This document shows positions 36,257-45,064 of a stretch of DNA of 46,300 nucleotides, piece after piece. The notes below the pieces were generated by a model that saw only the letters and a program-made list of their open reading frames with translations, searched no databases and was not told where the DNA came from. Source of the stretch: Bacteroidaceae bacterium. Its GTDB lineage: Bacteria > Bacteroidota > Bacteroidia > Bacteroidales > Barnesiellaceae_A. The stretch's first letter is position 1. Every line of letters starts with the position of its first letter. Made by a program: the position numbers and the translations under genes. The DNA lies in NCBI GenBank assembly GCA_017410245.1, contig JAFQRE010000024.1, positions 1 through 46,300 on the forward strand, written 5' to 3'.

Positions 36257-37720
36257 TTATTTCTTCATGTCGGCAACCTTCTCAAGGATACGGAGGAGGT
36301 GCAACCAGAATTTCTCTACTGCGGGAATGTGCATACGCTCGTCGGGTGAGTGTACGTCGCGCAATGTAGGACCAAACGAAATCATGTCGAGGTGGGGATA
36401 CTTGGTGAGGAACAAACCACACTCGAGGCCTGCGTGGATAGCGAGGATTTCGGGTGTAACGTTGAACAACTCTTCGTAAGCCTCAACAGCGATGTCTTTG
36501 ATAGCCGATTGCATATTGGGTTTCCAACCGGGATAGCCTTCGCCATGAGCGGGCACTGCACCGGCCATTGCAAAGAGAGCCTCTATTTGGTTGGCGATGT
36601 CGTGTTTCTCGCTCTCTACCGAGCTGCGTTGGCTGGTAGCTACAACGATAGTATTGTCTTCGCGCATCTTAACCGAGGCGAGGTTGGTAGATGTTTGTAC
36701 CAAACCGGGCAATTCGCGGCTCATAGCTATCACACCATGAGGTGCAGCATAGAGGGCCGAGATGAGGTTGCGAGCTGTTGTGTCATCGATGCAAGTGGCG
36801 GGAGCATCGGCAGTCTCCATGCAAGAGCCTGTGAGGGCATCTACACCGCGGAGTTCGTCTTCAACTGTAGCAATGTGGCAGTTGAAATCTACACGAATAG
36901 CCTCTTTGTCTTTTACAGGAACACCTATTACGGCCATAGCCTCGCGAGGAATAGCGTTGCGCAAGTTACCACCGTCGATGGTAGCCAATTTCACGTCATA
37001 TTTCTTCATTGCATTCCACAAGAAGCGAGCCAAAATCTTGTTGGCGTTACCACGACCGTGGTGAATGTCGCCACCCGAGTGTCCACCATTGAGACCCTTG
37101 ATGCGCAATGTAGCGTAGTAGTAGTCTTGGGGAGCAGCTTGCTCGGTGTAGGTAAATGTAGATGTAGTATCTATACCACCGGCGCAACCGATGAAGATTT
37201 GTGCATCGTCTTCCGAGTCGAGGTTGAGGAGGATTTCGCCATCGATGAGTTTGCCATCGAGGTTGTTGGCACCTGTAAGGCCGGTCTCCTCGTCAACAGT
37301 GAAGAGAGCTTGCAAGCGACCATGTTTGGCCTCGGGGTTGATGAGTACAGCCATAGCAGCAGCCATACCAATACCATTGTCGGCACCGAGAGTAGTACCA
37401 CGTGCGCGTACCCACTCACCGTCGATATATGTTTCGATGGGATCGTTTTCAAAGTCGAGTTCTACGTCGCTGTTTTTCTCACATACCATATCCATGTGGG
37501 CTTGCAAGATTACAGTGGGAGCATCTTCACAACCCGGAGTAGCAGGAACTGTCATTACTACGTTGCCTATCTCGTCGGTGGCAACATCAAGATTGTGTTT
37601 GTGGGCGAAGTCTAAAAGGTAAGCGCGGATTTTCTCCTCCTTTTTAGAAGGACGGGGCACTTGCGTAATGGCATCGAATATTTCCCATACCAACGCGGGT
37701 TTAAGATCTTTAACTTTCAT
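36257..37720 (-). CDS. pepD: Aminoacyl-histidine dipeptidase (cytosol non-specific dipeptidase), M20C
   Basis: Cytoplasmic zinc dipeptidase that cleaves dipeptides such as carnosine-like X-His and many others. The 487 residues match the family. Metal ligands and catalytic residues are in place: H75 (LQAHMDMVCEKN), D114 (LGADNGIG), E144/E145 (FTVDEETGLTGA), D168 (LNLDSED) and a late histidine in IHAGLECGLF. GHSGGDIHHGRGNANK marks the start of the lid domain. It is transcribed alone, divergently from the small membrane protein gene, with its own leader of about 100 nt. Confidence 0.96.
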   Translation of the reverse strand: MKVKDLKPALVWEIFDAITQVPRPSKKEEKIRAYLLDFAHKHNLDVATDEIGNVVMTVPATPGCEDAPTVILQAHMDMVCEKNSDVELDFENDPIETYIDGEWVRARGTTLGADNGIGMAAAMAVLINPEAKHGRLQALFTVDEETGLTGANNLDGKLIDGEILLNLDSEDDAQIFIGCAGGIDTTSTFTYTEQAAPQDYYYATLRIKGLNGGHSGGDIHHGRGNANKILARFLWNAMKKYDVKLATIDGGNLRNAIPREAMAVIGVPVKDKEAIRVDFNCHIATVEDELRGVDALTGSCMETADAPATCIDDTTARNLISALYAAPHGVIAMSRELPGLVQTSTNLASVKMREDNTIVVATSQRSSVESEKHDIANQIEALFAMAGAVPAHGEGYPGWKPNMQSAIKDIAVEAYEELFNVTPEILAIHAGLECGLFLTKYPHLDMISFGPTLRDVHSPDERMHIPAVEKFWLHLLRILEKVADMKK

Positions 37721-37826
37721 AGTAAATTTGATTAATTTATTTCTCTCGAACGCTAATGAGTGTAATCGAGAAAAAATTTATGTTAATTTTTAAGGTTTTT
37801 CAAAGCCTGCAAATAAAATAAACCGC

Positions 37827-37834
37827 CAAAAATA
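37827..37834 (-). promoter_or_regulatory. Putative -7 box for pepD
   Basis: On the minus strand the bases read TATTTTTG, fitting TAnnTTTG, about 105 nt before the pepD ATG. No TTTG is found 19-21 nt upstream, so this is tentative. Confidence 0.4.
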
Positions 37835-37857
37835 GCGATTGGAAAGTTTCTCTTTCC

Positions 37858-37865
37858 TATATTTG
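37858..37865 (+). promoter_or_regulatory. Putative -7 box for the small membrane protein/OmpH unit
   Basis: TATATTTG matches the -7 consensus 20 nt before the ATG at 37885. The -33 element is weak (TTGG at 37839-37842). The space directly before the box holds the inverted repeat GGAAAG-N5-CTTTCC (37841-37857), which could be an operator. Confidence 0.55.
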
Positions 37866-37884
37866 CACCACAAATATACGAATA

Positions 37885-38103
37885 ATGTTGAAAATAATAT
37901 TCATAACAATTGTTATAATTGCGATAGCAGTGCTATTATTGGGTTTTAGGGTACTTTTTGTCAAAGGAGGAAAGTTCCCTTCGATGCACATCAGTAGCAA
38001 CAAAGAGATGCAACGTAAAGGTATCAGTTGTGCTGTATCTACCGATGCTCGCGATCGCAGTCGTAAGAATTTGAAAGATATTTTGTCGGATAATCAAAAT
38101 TAA
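37885..38103 (+). CDS. Small single-span membrane protein
   Basis: A 72-residue protein with one N-terminal membrane helix (about residues 3-22, IIFITIVIIAIAVLLLGFRV) and a basic, hydrophilic tail of about 45 residues with KGGKFPSMHISSNKEMQRKG. It belongs to no family I can name; similar short proteins occur in Bacteroidales. The orientation is unclear from sequence alone. It lies 12 nt before the OmpH-like gene and shares its promoter and terminator, so a role in the envelope is an inference from context. Confidence 0.75.
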   Translation: MLKIIFITIVIIAIAVLLLGFRVLFVKGGKFPSMHISSNKEMQRKGISCAVSTDARDRSRKNLKDILSDNQN

Positions 38104-38115
38104 ATAGAATATATT

Positions 38116-38718
38116 ATGAGAAAAATTCTGAACACTTTGTGTGTATGCGTTTTAGTAGCAGGACTTTCTATAGTGACTGCTTGTAGTGGAAAAGAGAGTG
38201 CCAATGTGGCTGCTGTTGTAACCGAGAATTGTGATGGCCATAAGTTGCCTATTGCTTATGTCGATACCGACTCGCTTGTTCTCCTTTATAATTATGCTCA
38301 GGAGTTGGAACAAAAGTTGGTTGATAAGATTGAGAATGACCGTGCCAACCTGAATGCTCGTGCCGCAAGTCTTGCTAAGCGTCAAGAGGACTTCCAACGC
38401 AAAGCCCAAAACAATGCTTTTCTCTCGGAGAGTAGCATGCAACAACAATATGAGGCATTGCTCAAAGAGCAAGAACGCTTGCAAGCCGATGCCGCTCGTA
38501 TTGATAGCGAAAACATGCAATCGCAACAACAAATGATGCAAGAAATTGCCGACGATATTCGCCTATATATTGAGGAGTATAACAAGACTGCCGGCTATGA
38601 GGTTATCTTGCAAAAGGCTGCCACTATCTACATCAGCAGTGCTTATGATATCACTGCCGAGATTGCCGAAGGTCTTAACAATAAGAAACCTGCAACAACA
38701 ACTACCGAGACTAAGTAA
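38116..38718 (+). CDS. OmpH/Skp-like periplasmic chaperone, lipoprotein
   Basis: A 200-residue exported protein of the OmpH/Skp family, which carries unfolded outer-membrane proteins through the periplasm. It has a lipoprotein signal (IVTAC, C23 as the lipid anchor), then the Skp start LPIAYVDTDSLVLLYNYAQE, and a long coiled-coil (about 70-145) rich in Gln, Glu and Ala, forming the tentacles. The C-terminal part returns to the body (GYEVILQKAATIYISSAYDI). A lipid-anchored form differs from soluble E. coli Skp and implies membrane attachment. A strong terminator follows. Confidence 0.88.
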   Translation: MRKILNTLCVCVLVAGLSIVTACSGKESANVAAVVTENCDGHKLPIAYVDTDSLVLLYNYAQELEQKLVDKIENDRANLNARAASLAKRQEDFQRKAQNNAFLSESSMQQQYEALLKEQERLQADAARIDSENMQSQQQMMQEIADDIRLYIEEYNKTAGYEVILQKAATIYISSAYDITAEIAEGLNNKKPATTTTETK

Positions 38719-38744
38719 TAGATTAAAGTATTATCAAACATAAC

Positions 38745-38778
38745 AAAGTGTATCGGCTCATGCCGATACACTTTTTTT
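38745..38778 (+). terminator. Intrinsic terminator after the OmpH-like gene
   Basis: A perfect 13-bp stem (38745-38757 with 38762-38774, AAAGTGTATCGGC and its complement) with a 4-nt loop (TCAT) runs into a T tract ending at 38778. It is one of the strongest terminators in the window. Confidence 0.93.
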
Positions 38779-39049
38779 CTAATGATTTTTGTTGTATCCT
38801 ATCGGGTAACAGCCTCCTTCCTTTTTACGCATCTCATTGTTGTTCTTTGGTATATCGGCATTGTAAAACCTCAAAATCTACCATGCGCTGCAATTATGGT
38901 TGCCAATAGTGCGATAAAGTAGAGGCTCTTTGTAGTACGTACTTGGCTGGTGAGTTATAGAATGTGTTTTTATTTCTCATCAAGCAGTGCTATGGTGTGA
39001 ATGATTATCAAAACAAGCTGTTTAAGTAATTAAAATTGTTTCGATTTAT
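38779..39049. other. Intergenic stretch without recognised content
   Basis: About 270 bp between the OmpH terminator and the glycosyltransferase promoter. I find no ORF with family features, no tRNA, no repeat and no strong hairpin. It is large compared with the other gaps of this window, so a small RNA or a decayed gene is possible but unsupported. Confidence 0.4.
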
Positions 39050-39081
39050 TTTGGATATGTGCACATGTTACATTACTTTTG
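39050..39081 (+). promoter_or_regulatory. Bacteroides-type promoter of the glycosyltransferase-radC unit
   Basis: TTTG (39050-39053), a 20-nt spacer and TACTTTTG (39074-39081) match the consensus. Transcription would start near 39088, leaving a leader of only 10-15 nt before the first ATG. Confidence 0.7.
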
Positions 39082-39096
39082 TATGTAGCTTAATGA

Positions 39097-40095
39097 ATGT
39101 ATATGGCATACTTTTCGTTTATTATTCCGGTCTATAATCGTCCCGATGAGGTACGAGAGTTGCTCGATAGCCTCACTCTACAGCATTGTAAGGAATTTGA
39201 AGTGATTGTTGTAGAAGATGGCTCGCAAGTGCCTTGCGAAGAGGTTGTAAAGGCTTTTGCCGACAAGTTGGATATTCGATATTATATGAAGCCCAACTCA
39301 GGCCCCGGTCAGTCACGTAACTATGGAGCCGAACGTGCCACAGGCGAGTATCTGATTGTACTCGACTCCGATTGTGTTATCCCTGAGGGTTATCTCGATG
39401 CGGTGAAGGCCGAGCTTGATGCTATGCCGGCCGATGCCTTTGGTGGTCCCGATAGGGCTCATGACTCATTTACCGACCTGCAAAAGGCTATCAACTATGC
39501 CATGACATCGTTTTTTACCACAGGCGGTATAAGAGGGGGTAAGAAAAAACTCGATAAATTCTATCCTCGTAGTTTCAATATGGGTGTTCGTGCCGATGTC
39601 TATAAGGCTTTGGGAGGTTTCTCCAAGATGCGTTTTGGCGAGGATATAGACTTCAGCATACGCATATTCAAGGGTGGATATAAATGTCGCTTGTTTCCCG
39701 AGGCGTGGGTATGGCACAAGCGTCGTACCGATTTGCGCAAGTTTTTCAAGCAAGTGCATAACTCGGGTATAGCCCGCATCAATCTATATAAGAAATACCC
39801 CGAGTCCCTCAAGATAGTACATCTCTTGCCGGCTATCTTTACAGTTGGTGTGATATTGTTGCTGTTGGGTACGCCTATTCTGCCTTGGTTGCCATCATTT
39901 ATAGCTTTGTTTATCATCATTATTTTTGTCGATTCAACATTGCAAAACCATAGCATCAAGATAGGTGCATTGTCGGTTGTTGCATCGTTTGTGCAATTGA
40001 TGGGATATGGTAGTGGTTTCTTGCGTGCGTGGTGGCAACGTTGTGTGCGAGGAAAAGATGAATTTGAGGCATTCAAAAATAGTTTCTATAAGTAA
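39097..40095 (+). CDS. Family 2 glycosyltransferase with C-terminal membrane anchor
   Basis: A 332-residue inverting GT-A glycosyltransferase. Conserved features are FIIPVYNRPDEV (about 8-19), VVEDGS with D41, the metal-binding DSD at 90-92 (LDSDCVIP), and the catalytic-base region FGEDIDFSIRIF with E182-D183. KFFKQVHNSG follows WVWHKRR. Two or three membrane helices lie near 245-290, so it is tethered to the inner membrane facing the cytoplasm. The donor and acceptor are unknown. A second ATG (39103) fits the family start MAYFSFIIP equally well. Its stop codon overlaps the radC start by one base (TAATG). Confidence 0.92.
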   Translation: MYMAYFSFIIPVYNRPDEVRELLDSLTLQHCKEFEVIVVEDGSQVPCEEVVKAFADKLDIRYYMKPNSGPGQSRNYGAERATGEYLIVLDSDCVIPEGYLDAVKAELDAMPADAFGGPDRAHDSFTDLQKAINYAMTSFFTTGGIRGGKKKLDKFYPRSFNMGVRADVYKALGGFSKMRFGEDIDFSIRIFKGGYKCRLFPEAWVWHKRRTDLRKFFKQVHNSGIARINLYKKYPESLKIVHLLPAIFTVGVILLLLGTPILPWLPSFIALFIIIIFVDSTLQNHSIKIGALSVVASFVQLMGYGSGFLRAWWQRCVRGKDEFEAFKNSFYK

Positions 40096-40781
40096 TGACA
40101 AAGCTTGCTATCACACAATTATCGGTAGATGATCGTCCTCGTGAGAAGATGATGATGCATGGAGTGCGAGCACTGAGCAATGCCGAGTTGTTGGCTATCC
40201 TCATTGGATCGGGCAGTAGGGAGGAGACTGCTATAGAGCTTTCGCAACGTATTCTCAACGATACCGGCAATAACTTCAATACGTTGGGTAAATATGACTT
40301 GAAAACTCTTATGAACTATAAGGGTATAGGTGAGGCTAAGGCTATTACAATTATTGCAGCCATGGAGCTGGGCCGTCGTCGTCGCGAGGAAGATGTGCCC
40401 GATAGACCTATACTCAACTCCAGCCAGAAGGTGTATGAACACATGCGCCAAAAGTTGCTTGATTTGCCTCATGAAGAGTTCTGGGTTATATTGCTCAATC
40501 GTGCAGGCAAGGTTGTAGATACAGTAATGATAAGTCGCGGTGGTACGGCATCTACTACGGTAGATGTGAAGTTGGTGATGCGTGAGGCTATTCAAAAGCT
40601 TGCTGCTGCAATGATATTATGCCACAACCACCCTTCGGGTAATAATAAGCCCAGTAGTGATGATGAAGCCTTGACACGTCGCATCAGTGAGGCCGGTAGG
40701 TTGATGGATATCAGTGTGCTCGACCATGTGATAGTGTGCGACAATAGCTATTACAGCTTTGCCGATGCCGGCAAGATGTAA
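40095..40781 (+). CDS. radC: RadC family JAMM-domain protein
   Basis: A 228-residue protein with an N-terminal helix-hairpin-helix-like region (about 60-95, LKTLMNYKGIGEAKAITIIA) and a C-terminal JAMM/MPN+ metalloprotease-like domain. The metal motif HNHPSGNNKPSSDD gives H177, H179 and D190, with the glutamate at E127 or E128. RadC was named for DNA repair, but that role was later withdrawn for E. coli; the biochemical function is unsettled. Length is normal. Coupling to the glycosyltransferase gene by a one-base overlap is probably positional rather than functional. Confidence 0.96.
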   Translation: MTKLAITQLSVDDRPREKMMMHGVRALSNAELLAILIGSGSREETAIELSQRILNDTGNNFNTLGKYDLKTLMNYKGIGEAKAITIIAAMELGRRRREEDVPDRPILNSSQKVYEHMRQKLLDLPHEEFWVILLNRAGKVVDTVMISRGGTASTTVDVKLVMREAIQKLAAAMILCHNHPSGNNKPSSDDEALTRRISEAGRLMDISVLDHVIVCDNSYYSFADAGKM

Positions 40782-40807
40782 AATCCTTAATTATCTGTAA
40801 CTATCAA

Positions 40808-42517
40808 TTACAGTGGTGCTATGCCTCGTAGTGTGCGGTATTGCGGTGTCGCTATAACTATGTATTGCAAGTTGTTGGGTAGTACAACCGTATCGCACCA
40901 TTGTATGGGTTGTGACGAGGGGTATGTGTGAGGTGCAACCCATCGCTTTATTTTTCCGGCTATTGAGGCCGACTTGTCATGCCGGCTTGCCGGTTGATAC
41001 AGCCATTGCCATTGCGAGTTATCGGGTAGGCTGTCGAGCGGCGATATAACATAGCAACTGTCGGTTGTGATATAAAAAGGATTGTCCCCTGCAACTTTAT
41101 TTTGAGGAGTGAAGAATTTTTGGGGCGATTCGATAGCCGGTTCAATTGCACTTGGCAGTACCTTTATGTATTTGTCATAGAGCTTATAACTATAGTCGTT
41201 ATTACGAGCCAGCAGGGGCGATGGAATTGCCAATGTATCATTGAGGTGTCTCAACGGAATGACAAAGTTGCGCCACTCGGCATTGGGACTGTTGTAGTAA
41301 AGATTGAGCAGATTTGTTACCCAAGGTTGAGTTGGGGCGTTGTTGCTCGATAGATATATGATACCATCTGGGTCGGTTACATATTCTTTAAAGAGTTGTC
41401 GGTGTTGTTGTCCGTTGCAACTTGCTGCCGGTAGTACTATGGTGCACCATACTGCAATGCTGCATATCGTAACAATTGCGATAGCACGCTGTACATAGCA
41501 AGAGTATATGTCAATAGTTCGATACACAAAGCGCAAGAGTAGTAGCATGGCGAAAAATTCACAAGCGTAGAAAATTCGCATCACTTGGGCATCGGCTCCT
41601 ACAATGGCGGCAAAGAGAAAAGCTATACATGTGGTCATGAACAATATGCTATTCTCTTTTATAAACATAGCCCTGCCGTTACGCCACTTTTTCTTACAGC
41701 AACACGCCAACATTATAGCTATGCCAATGGGTATGGCTCGTAGGTGGCGCAGTGTGATGGCCAACGAAGATATGTATTGCGATACAGATGTGTAGTCGAT
41801 GTGTTGAGTTTTATTTGCAACGCCCGGTGCTATAAGCAGTGCCATACACCCCAACCCATAGGCAGTGGCAATCAGTGTGATGCTGTTGAAGCCTATGCGA
41901 CGATAGTGAGTGAGCATGTAGATGAGTATTGTGGCACCTATGGGCAGAGAGAATGCTTCGTGTCCAAATGCGCATAGGAATGCTACAAGCATGAGTATAA
42001 TGATATGCCATTTGCTTCGAGAGTAGTTCTCATTGATATGTTGCCATATCAGCAAGAAGAGTAACGAGGTTACAGATGTCCACATATAATTTAGCGAACC
42101 CGCTGCCCAATAGAAGAGATAGTCCATGTCGGGGAGTAATGTATATATAGCTACCACCGACAACAATATGGTGAGAGGCTTGATGGGCGTATTGTAGCCT
42201 TGTGCACACAGAGCTGTCATATACACCAATAGAATGAAAACCAACGTATTGATGAGGTCGAAGCCTTGTTCGGGAACCAACGATAGCAATGTTTGCAACG
42301 TGATGTGTATGATGGCTCGTGAATTTTCGCCCATATAGTGGTGATACTGCGACTCGATGATGTCGCCAAAATGTGTGATAGGCGAAAGTGTTTCACCCGG
42401 TATGTATCGTAGAGCATACCATATATCGTCATCGTAATACGGAACGCATAGGTTGAGGCAGAAAAAGACTACCGCAATAATGCTCAGTATGATGGTTATA
42501 GTAATCTTTCGCTTCAT
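40808..42517 (-). CDS. Polytopic membrane protein, putative GT-C type transferase (paralogue 2)
   Basis: A 569-residue inner-membrane protein with about 10-12 helices, resembling DUF6056-type proteins. After the first helix comes VPYYDDDIWYA (D29-D31), a place where GT-C sugar transferases keep catalytic or metal-binding acidic residues. YWAAGSLNYMWTSV and FGHEAFSLPIG are shared in altered form with the upstream paralogue. A soluble extracytoplasmic C-terminal part starts near residue 375. The 4-nt overlap with the paralogue and linkage to GtrA and GtrB genes suggest that it moves a lipid-linked sugar onto a surface glycan. No enzymatic evidence can be read from sequence alone. Confidence 0.75.
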   Translation of the reverse strand: MKRKITITIILSIIAVVFFCLNLCVPYYDDDIWYALRYIPGETLSPITHFGDIIESQYHHYMGENSRAIIHITLQTLLSLVPEQGFDLINTLVFILLVYMTALCAQGYNTPIKPLTILLSVVAIYTLLPDMDYLFYWAAGSLNYMWTSVTSLLFLLIWQHINENYSRSKWHIIILMLVAFLCAFGHEAFSLPIGATILIYMLTHYRRIGFNSITLIATAYGLGCMALLIAPGVANKTQHIDYTSVSQYISSLAITLRHLRAIPIGIAIMLACCCKKKWRNGRAMFIKENSILFMTTCIAFLFAAIVGADAQVMRIFYACEFFAMLLLLRFVYRTIDIYSCYVQRAIAIVTICSIAVWCTIVLPAASCNGQQHRQLFKEYVTDPDGIIYLSSNNAPTQPWVTNLLNLYYNSPNAEWRNFVIPLRHLNDTLAIPSPLLARNNDYSYKLYDKYIKVLPSAIEPAIESPQKFFTPQNKVAGDNPFYITTDSCYVISPLDSLPDNSQWQWLYQPASRHDKSASIAGKIKRWVAPHTYPSSQPIQWCDTVVLPNNLQYIVIATPQYRTLRGIAPL

Positions 42518-44133
42518 GGTATGTCGATGCTTGTTACGTTGCGATATATACTCTTGTCTATGCAGTAATATACTCCATCTTGACCTAAATCATATACCTT
42601 GTAGTAGGCCGGTAGTACCTCTTGTAGAGGATATCGTTGCGGATATAGCCAACGCAATACCTTGGAGTGTAGCGGTACATTGTCGTTTGTAGATACAGGT
42701 GTGTATGTGTAGAGTAATGTCGATGGCTTGTCGTATAGGGGCGAATGTAGATATACCGGCAATGTAGGTGTTGTATAGAACTCTGCATTGCCATTGACCC
42801 TGTTATGCTCAACAAAGAACTCCTCGGGGTGATGTAGATGATAGTATAACTCGGTACACATCAGTTGCAGAGGTTGCCCTTTATAATAAGCTGCCATGTG
42901 GCGGGCTGTCCAGCCTCGTGTGTATTCGTCCCCGACATCGAGTGTATATGGGCGGGCATACCAGGCAGGGCTGTATATATCGAGTGCTACAATGCCATCG
43001 TTGCTGTGGGTATATTGAGCAATGAGTGTGCGATGACATGCCTCTACTTTGTTGTGTTCTATAAATAGGGCAATGGTGCCTACGGCCAATATTGCGATAG
43101 AAAGAATTTTAAGAATACGTTGCCTCATGATGAGGGGTAGAACATTCTCGTTGATGATGGCGAGCAATGGTATAGAAGCAAACAATGTCATGCCATAGCA
43201 CGAACGACTGCTGAATTGCCATGTGGCTATACATATAGGGACGAGTGTCAGCGAGGCTGTAATGCAAATGCGATGTCGTGAAAAATATTGTAAGAATAAA
43301 TTTTTGTCCCATTGCCTCATTGTGAACAACGCTATAACAAGTGCAAGTGGTATAAGTAGGCTTGTGAATAGTGGAGTGTAGAGGCTGATATGATGTAGGT
43401 TGTGAGTAACCCATTGTGTTCGCTCCCAAGAGCCGGGTGAAATGATTATCATGGCTACTCCTATCACGATGCCACCGGCAAGGTAGTATTGTGACTTTGC
43501 AATGCGTTGTTCTCTACACCCTATGGCCATATCGCATACGATGCCGGCTGCAAGACCAAAAGATAGTGCTTCGTTGCTCCAGCCGGCCAATATGCCGGCG
43601 AGTAATAGCAATAGGTTGTGTGGGCGGGTTGTGGTACGACCTTGCAACTGTCGCCACAACAAGAGAATCCACATGATATAGACCGACACCCACAAATAGT
43701 ATATTGCCCCTGTAGCCCACATGGAAGTGTCGTAGTGGCCCGGTAGGACGAAAAAGATTGTCCCTGCAGATAGCAATAATCGAGAGGGCGTTGCTCCCTT
43801 GCTACCACCATAGCAACGAGATAGTAAAAAGCATGCCAACAGAAAGAAGAGGGTATTGAGAATATTGAATATGGACTTGGGACAAGTAGATACGATAGAC
43901 TGAGTGAGCATGGTAACAGGCATACGTCCGTTCTTGTTGATATAGTGGTTTATTTGCGATGTTGCCAAGTCATATATTCCCTCAATCTGTTGGGTAGGGT
44001 ATTTGCCTTGTGGGTGGTGTACAAACGTGTGCCACCAATCGTCGCTATAGTAGGGTACAACGCTATTGAAGAGATAGAATCCTATGGCTATAGCTATCGC
44101 TGTGAGTACAATAGATACATTACTTCTCGGCAT
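42514..44133 (-). CDS. Polytopic membrane protein, putative GT-C type transferase (paralogue 1)
   Basis: A 539-residue inner-membrane protein, about 10-12 helices, with the same plan as its neighbour: VPYYSDDWWHT after helix 1 (D31, D32), MWATGAIYYLWVSV, then WSNEALSFGLAAG, and a soluble C-terminal part of about 150 residues. Overall identity between the paralogues looks low outside these motifs, so the duplication is old or the two have diverged in specificity. It overlaps the GtrB-like gene by 14 nt and the next gene by 4 nt. In Gtr cassettes the third gene encodes the type-specific transferase; this pair fits that place. Confidence 0.75.
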   Translation of the reverse strand: MPRSNVSIVLTAIAIAIGFYLFNSVVPYYSDDWWHTFVHHPQGKYPTQQIEGIYDLATSQINHYINKNGRMPVTMLTQSIVSTCPKSIFNILNTLFFLLACFLLSRCYGGSKGATPSRLLLSAGTIFFVLPGHYDTSMWATGAIYYLWVSVYIMWILLLWRQLQGRTTTRPHNLLLLLAGILAGWSNEALSFGLAAGIVCDMAIGCREQRIAKSQYYLAGGIVIGVAMIIISPGSWERTQWVTHNLHHISLYTPLFTSLLIPLALVIALFTMRQWDKNLFLQYFSRHRICITASLTLVPICIATWQFSSRSCYGMTLFASIPLLAIINENVLPLIMRQRILKILSIAILAVGTIALFIEHNKVEACHRTLIAQYTHSNDGIVALDIYSPAWYARPYTLDVGDEYTRGWTARHMAAYYKGQPLQLMCTELYYHLHHPEEFFVEHNRVNGNAEFYTTPTLPVYLHSPLYDKPSTLLYTYTPVSTNDNVPLHSKVLRWLYPQRYPLQEVLPAYYKVYDLGQDGVYYCIDKSIYRNVTSIDIP

Positions 44134-45064
44134 TGTCGCTTCGTTTGTATTGTCGTGCTATGTATGTGGGGCGGTTCTTGCTCTCGTTGAATATGCGCCC
44201 CAAGTACTCGCCAATGATACCCAACGACAATAGCTGAATGCCTCCAAGAAACAAAATGATACACATCAACGATGGATATCCGGCTACAGGCTCGCCCCAA
44301 ATGAGTGTCTTGGCAATGATAACAATCATGTAGATGAAAGCTACCATTGATATGACAAATCCCAATATCGAAGATATGCGCAAAGGGGCTGTAGAGAATG
44401 ATGTAACACCCTCAATGGCTAGATTGAAAAGTTTAAGGAAACTCCATTTCGACTTGCCGGCAATGCGTTGCTGTTGATCGCACAAAATCTCTTTTTTGCG
44501 GAACCCTATCCATGCATATAAGCCCTTGTTGTATCGACATTGTTCGCGTAGGAGTTTGAGTGTATCGATACATTTGCGGTCGAGCAGGCGGAAATCGCCC
44601 ACATCGGGCAGTACATCTATATGGCTTGTATGTTTCAGCAAAGAGTAATATAGTCGCGTAAATATCTTGCGACACCACCCGCTATCGCCTCGCGAACGAC
44701 GACGAGCATACACGTCATCGTAGCCCTGTTCCCAGTATTGCAACATCTCGGGTATGCAGGATATGGGGTGTTGTAGGTCGGCATCGAGGGTTATGGCACA
44801 ATCGCCCGTTGCATAGTCATATCCGGCCAGCAATGCTGCCTCCTTGCCAAAGTTGCGCGACAACTCTACACAAGCCACTCGAGGGTCTTGCTCGATGAGA
44901 TTGTCTATTATCGATGCAGTGTTGTCGTTGCTGCCGTCATTGATAAAGAGCAGCTCCCAGCTATATTGTGTGTGAGTATCCATCAACTCTCGCACACCTG
45001 CGTAAAGCATAGATAGTGACTCTTCTTCGTTGTATGATGGAATAATGAGCGAGATCGTTTTCAT
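44120..45064 (-). CDS. GtrB/DPM1-like family 2 glycosyltransferase (polyprenyl-phosphate sugar transferase)
   Basis: A 314-residue enzyme that moves a sugar from a nucleotide donor to polyprenyl phosphate on the cytoplasmic face of the inner membrane. GT-A motifs are LIIPSYNEEESL, INDGSNDNT and LDADLQHP with D94 and D96. DVGDFRLLDRKC is the family acceptor-loop region. Two C-terminal membrane helices (about 225-290) end in GIIGEYLGRIFNESKNRPTY, typical of the GtrB/ArnC group. It overlaps the GtrA-like gene by 4 nt and the membrane transferase gene by 14 nt. The sugar cannot be predicted. Confidence 0.92.
   Translation of the reverse strand: MKTISLIIPSYNEEESLSMLYAGVRELMDTHTQYSWELLFINDGSNDNTASIIDNLIEQDPRVACVELSRNFGKEAALLAGYDYATGDCAITLDADLQHPISCIPEMLQYWEQGYDDVYARRRSRGDSGWCRKIFTRLYYSLLKHTSHIDVLPDVGDFRLLDRKCIDTLKLLREQCRYNKGLYAWIGFRKKEILCDQQQRIAGKSKWSFLKLFNLAIEGVTSFSTAPLRISSILGFVISMVAFIYMIVIIAKTLIWGEPVAGYPSLMCIILFLGGIQLLSLGIIGEYLGRIFNESKNRPTYIARQYKRSDNAEK

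Noticed and set aside
36350..37615. Open frame of 421 codons on the plus strand
   Set aside because: It lies entirely antisense to pepD, whose metal ligands and length are perfect. The translation has no family features and is rich in Cys, Tyr and Val, as expected for a mirror of the real frame.
40795..40813. CTGTAA/TTACAG hairpin between radC and the convergent membrane gene as terminator
   Set aside because: Only 6 bp, A/T-rich, partly inside the coding sequence and without a T tract on either strand.
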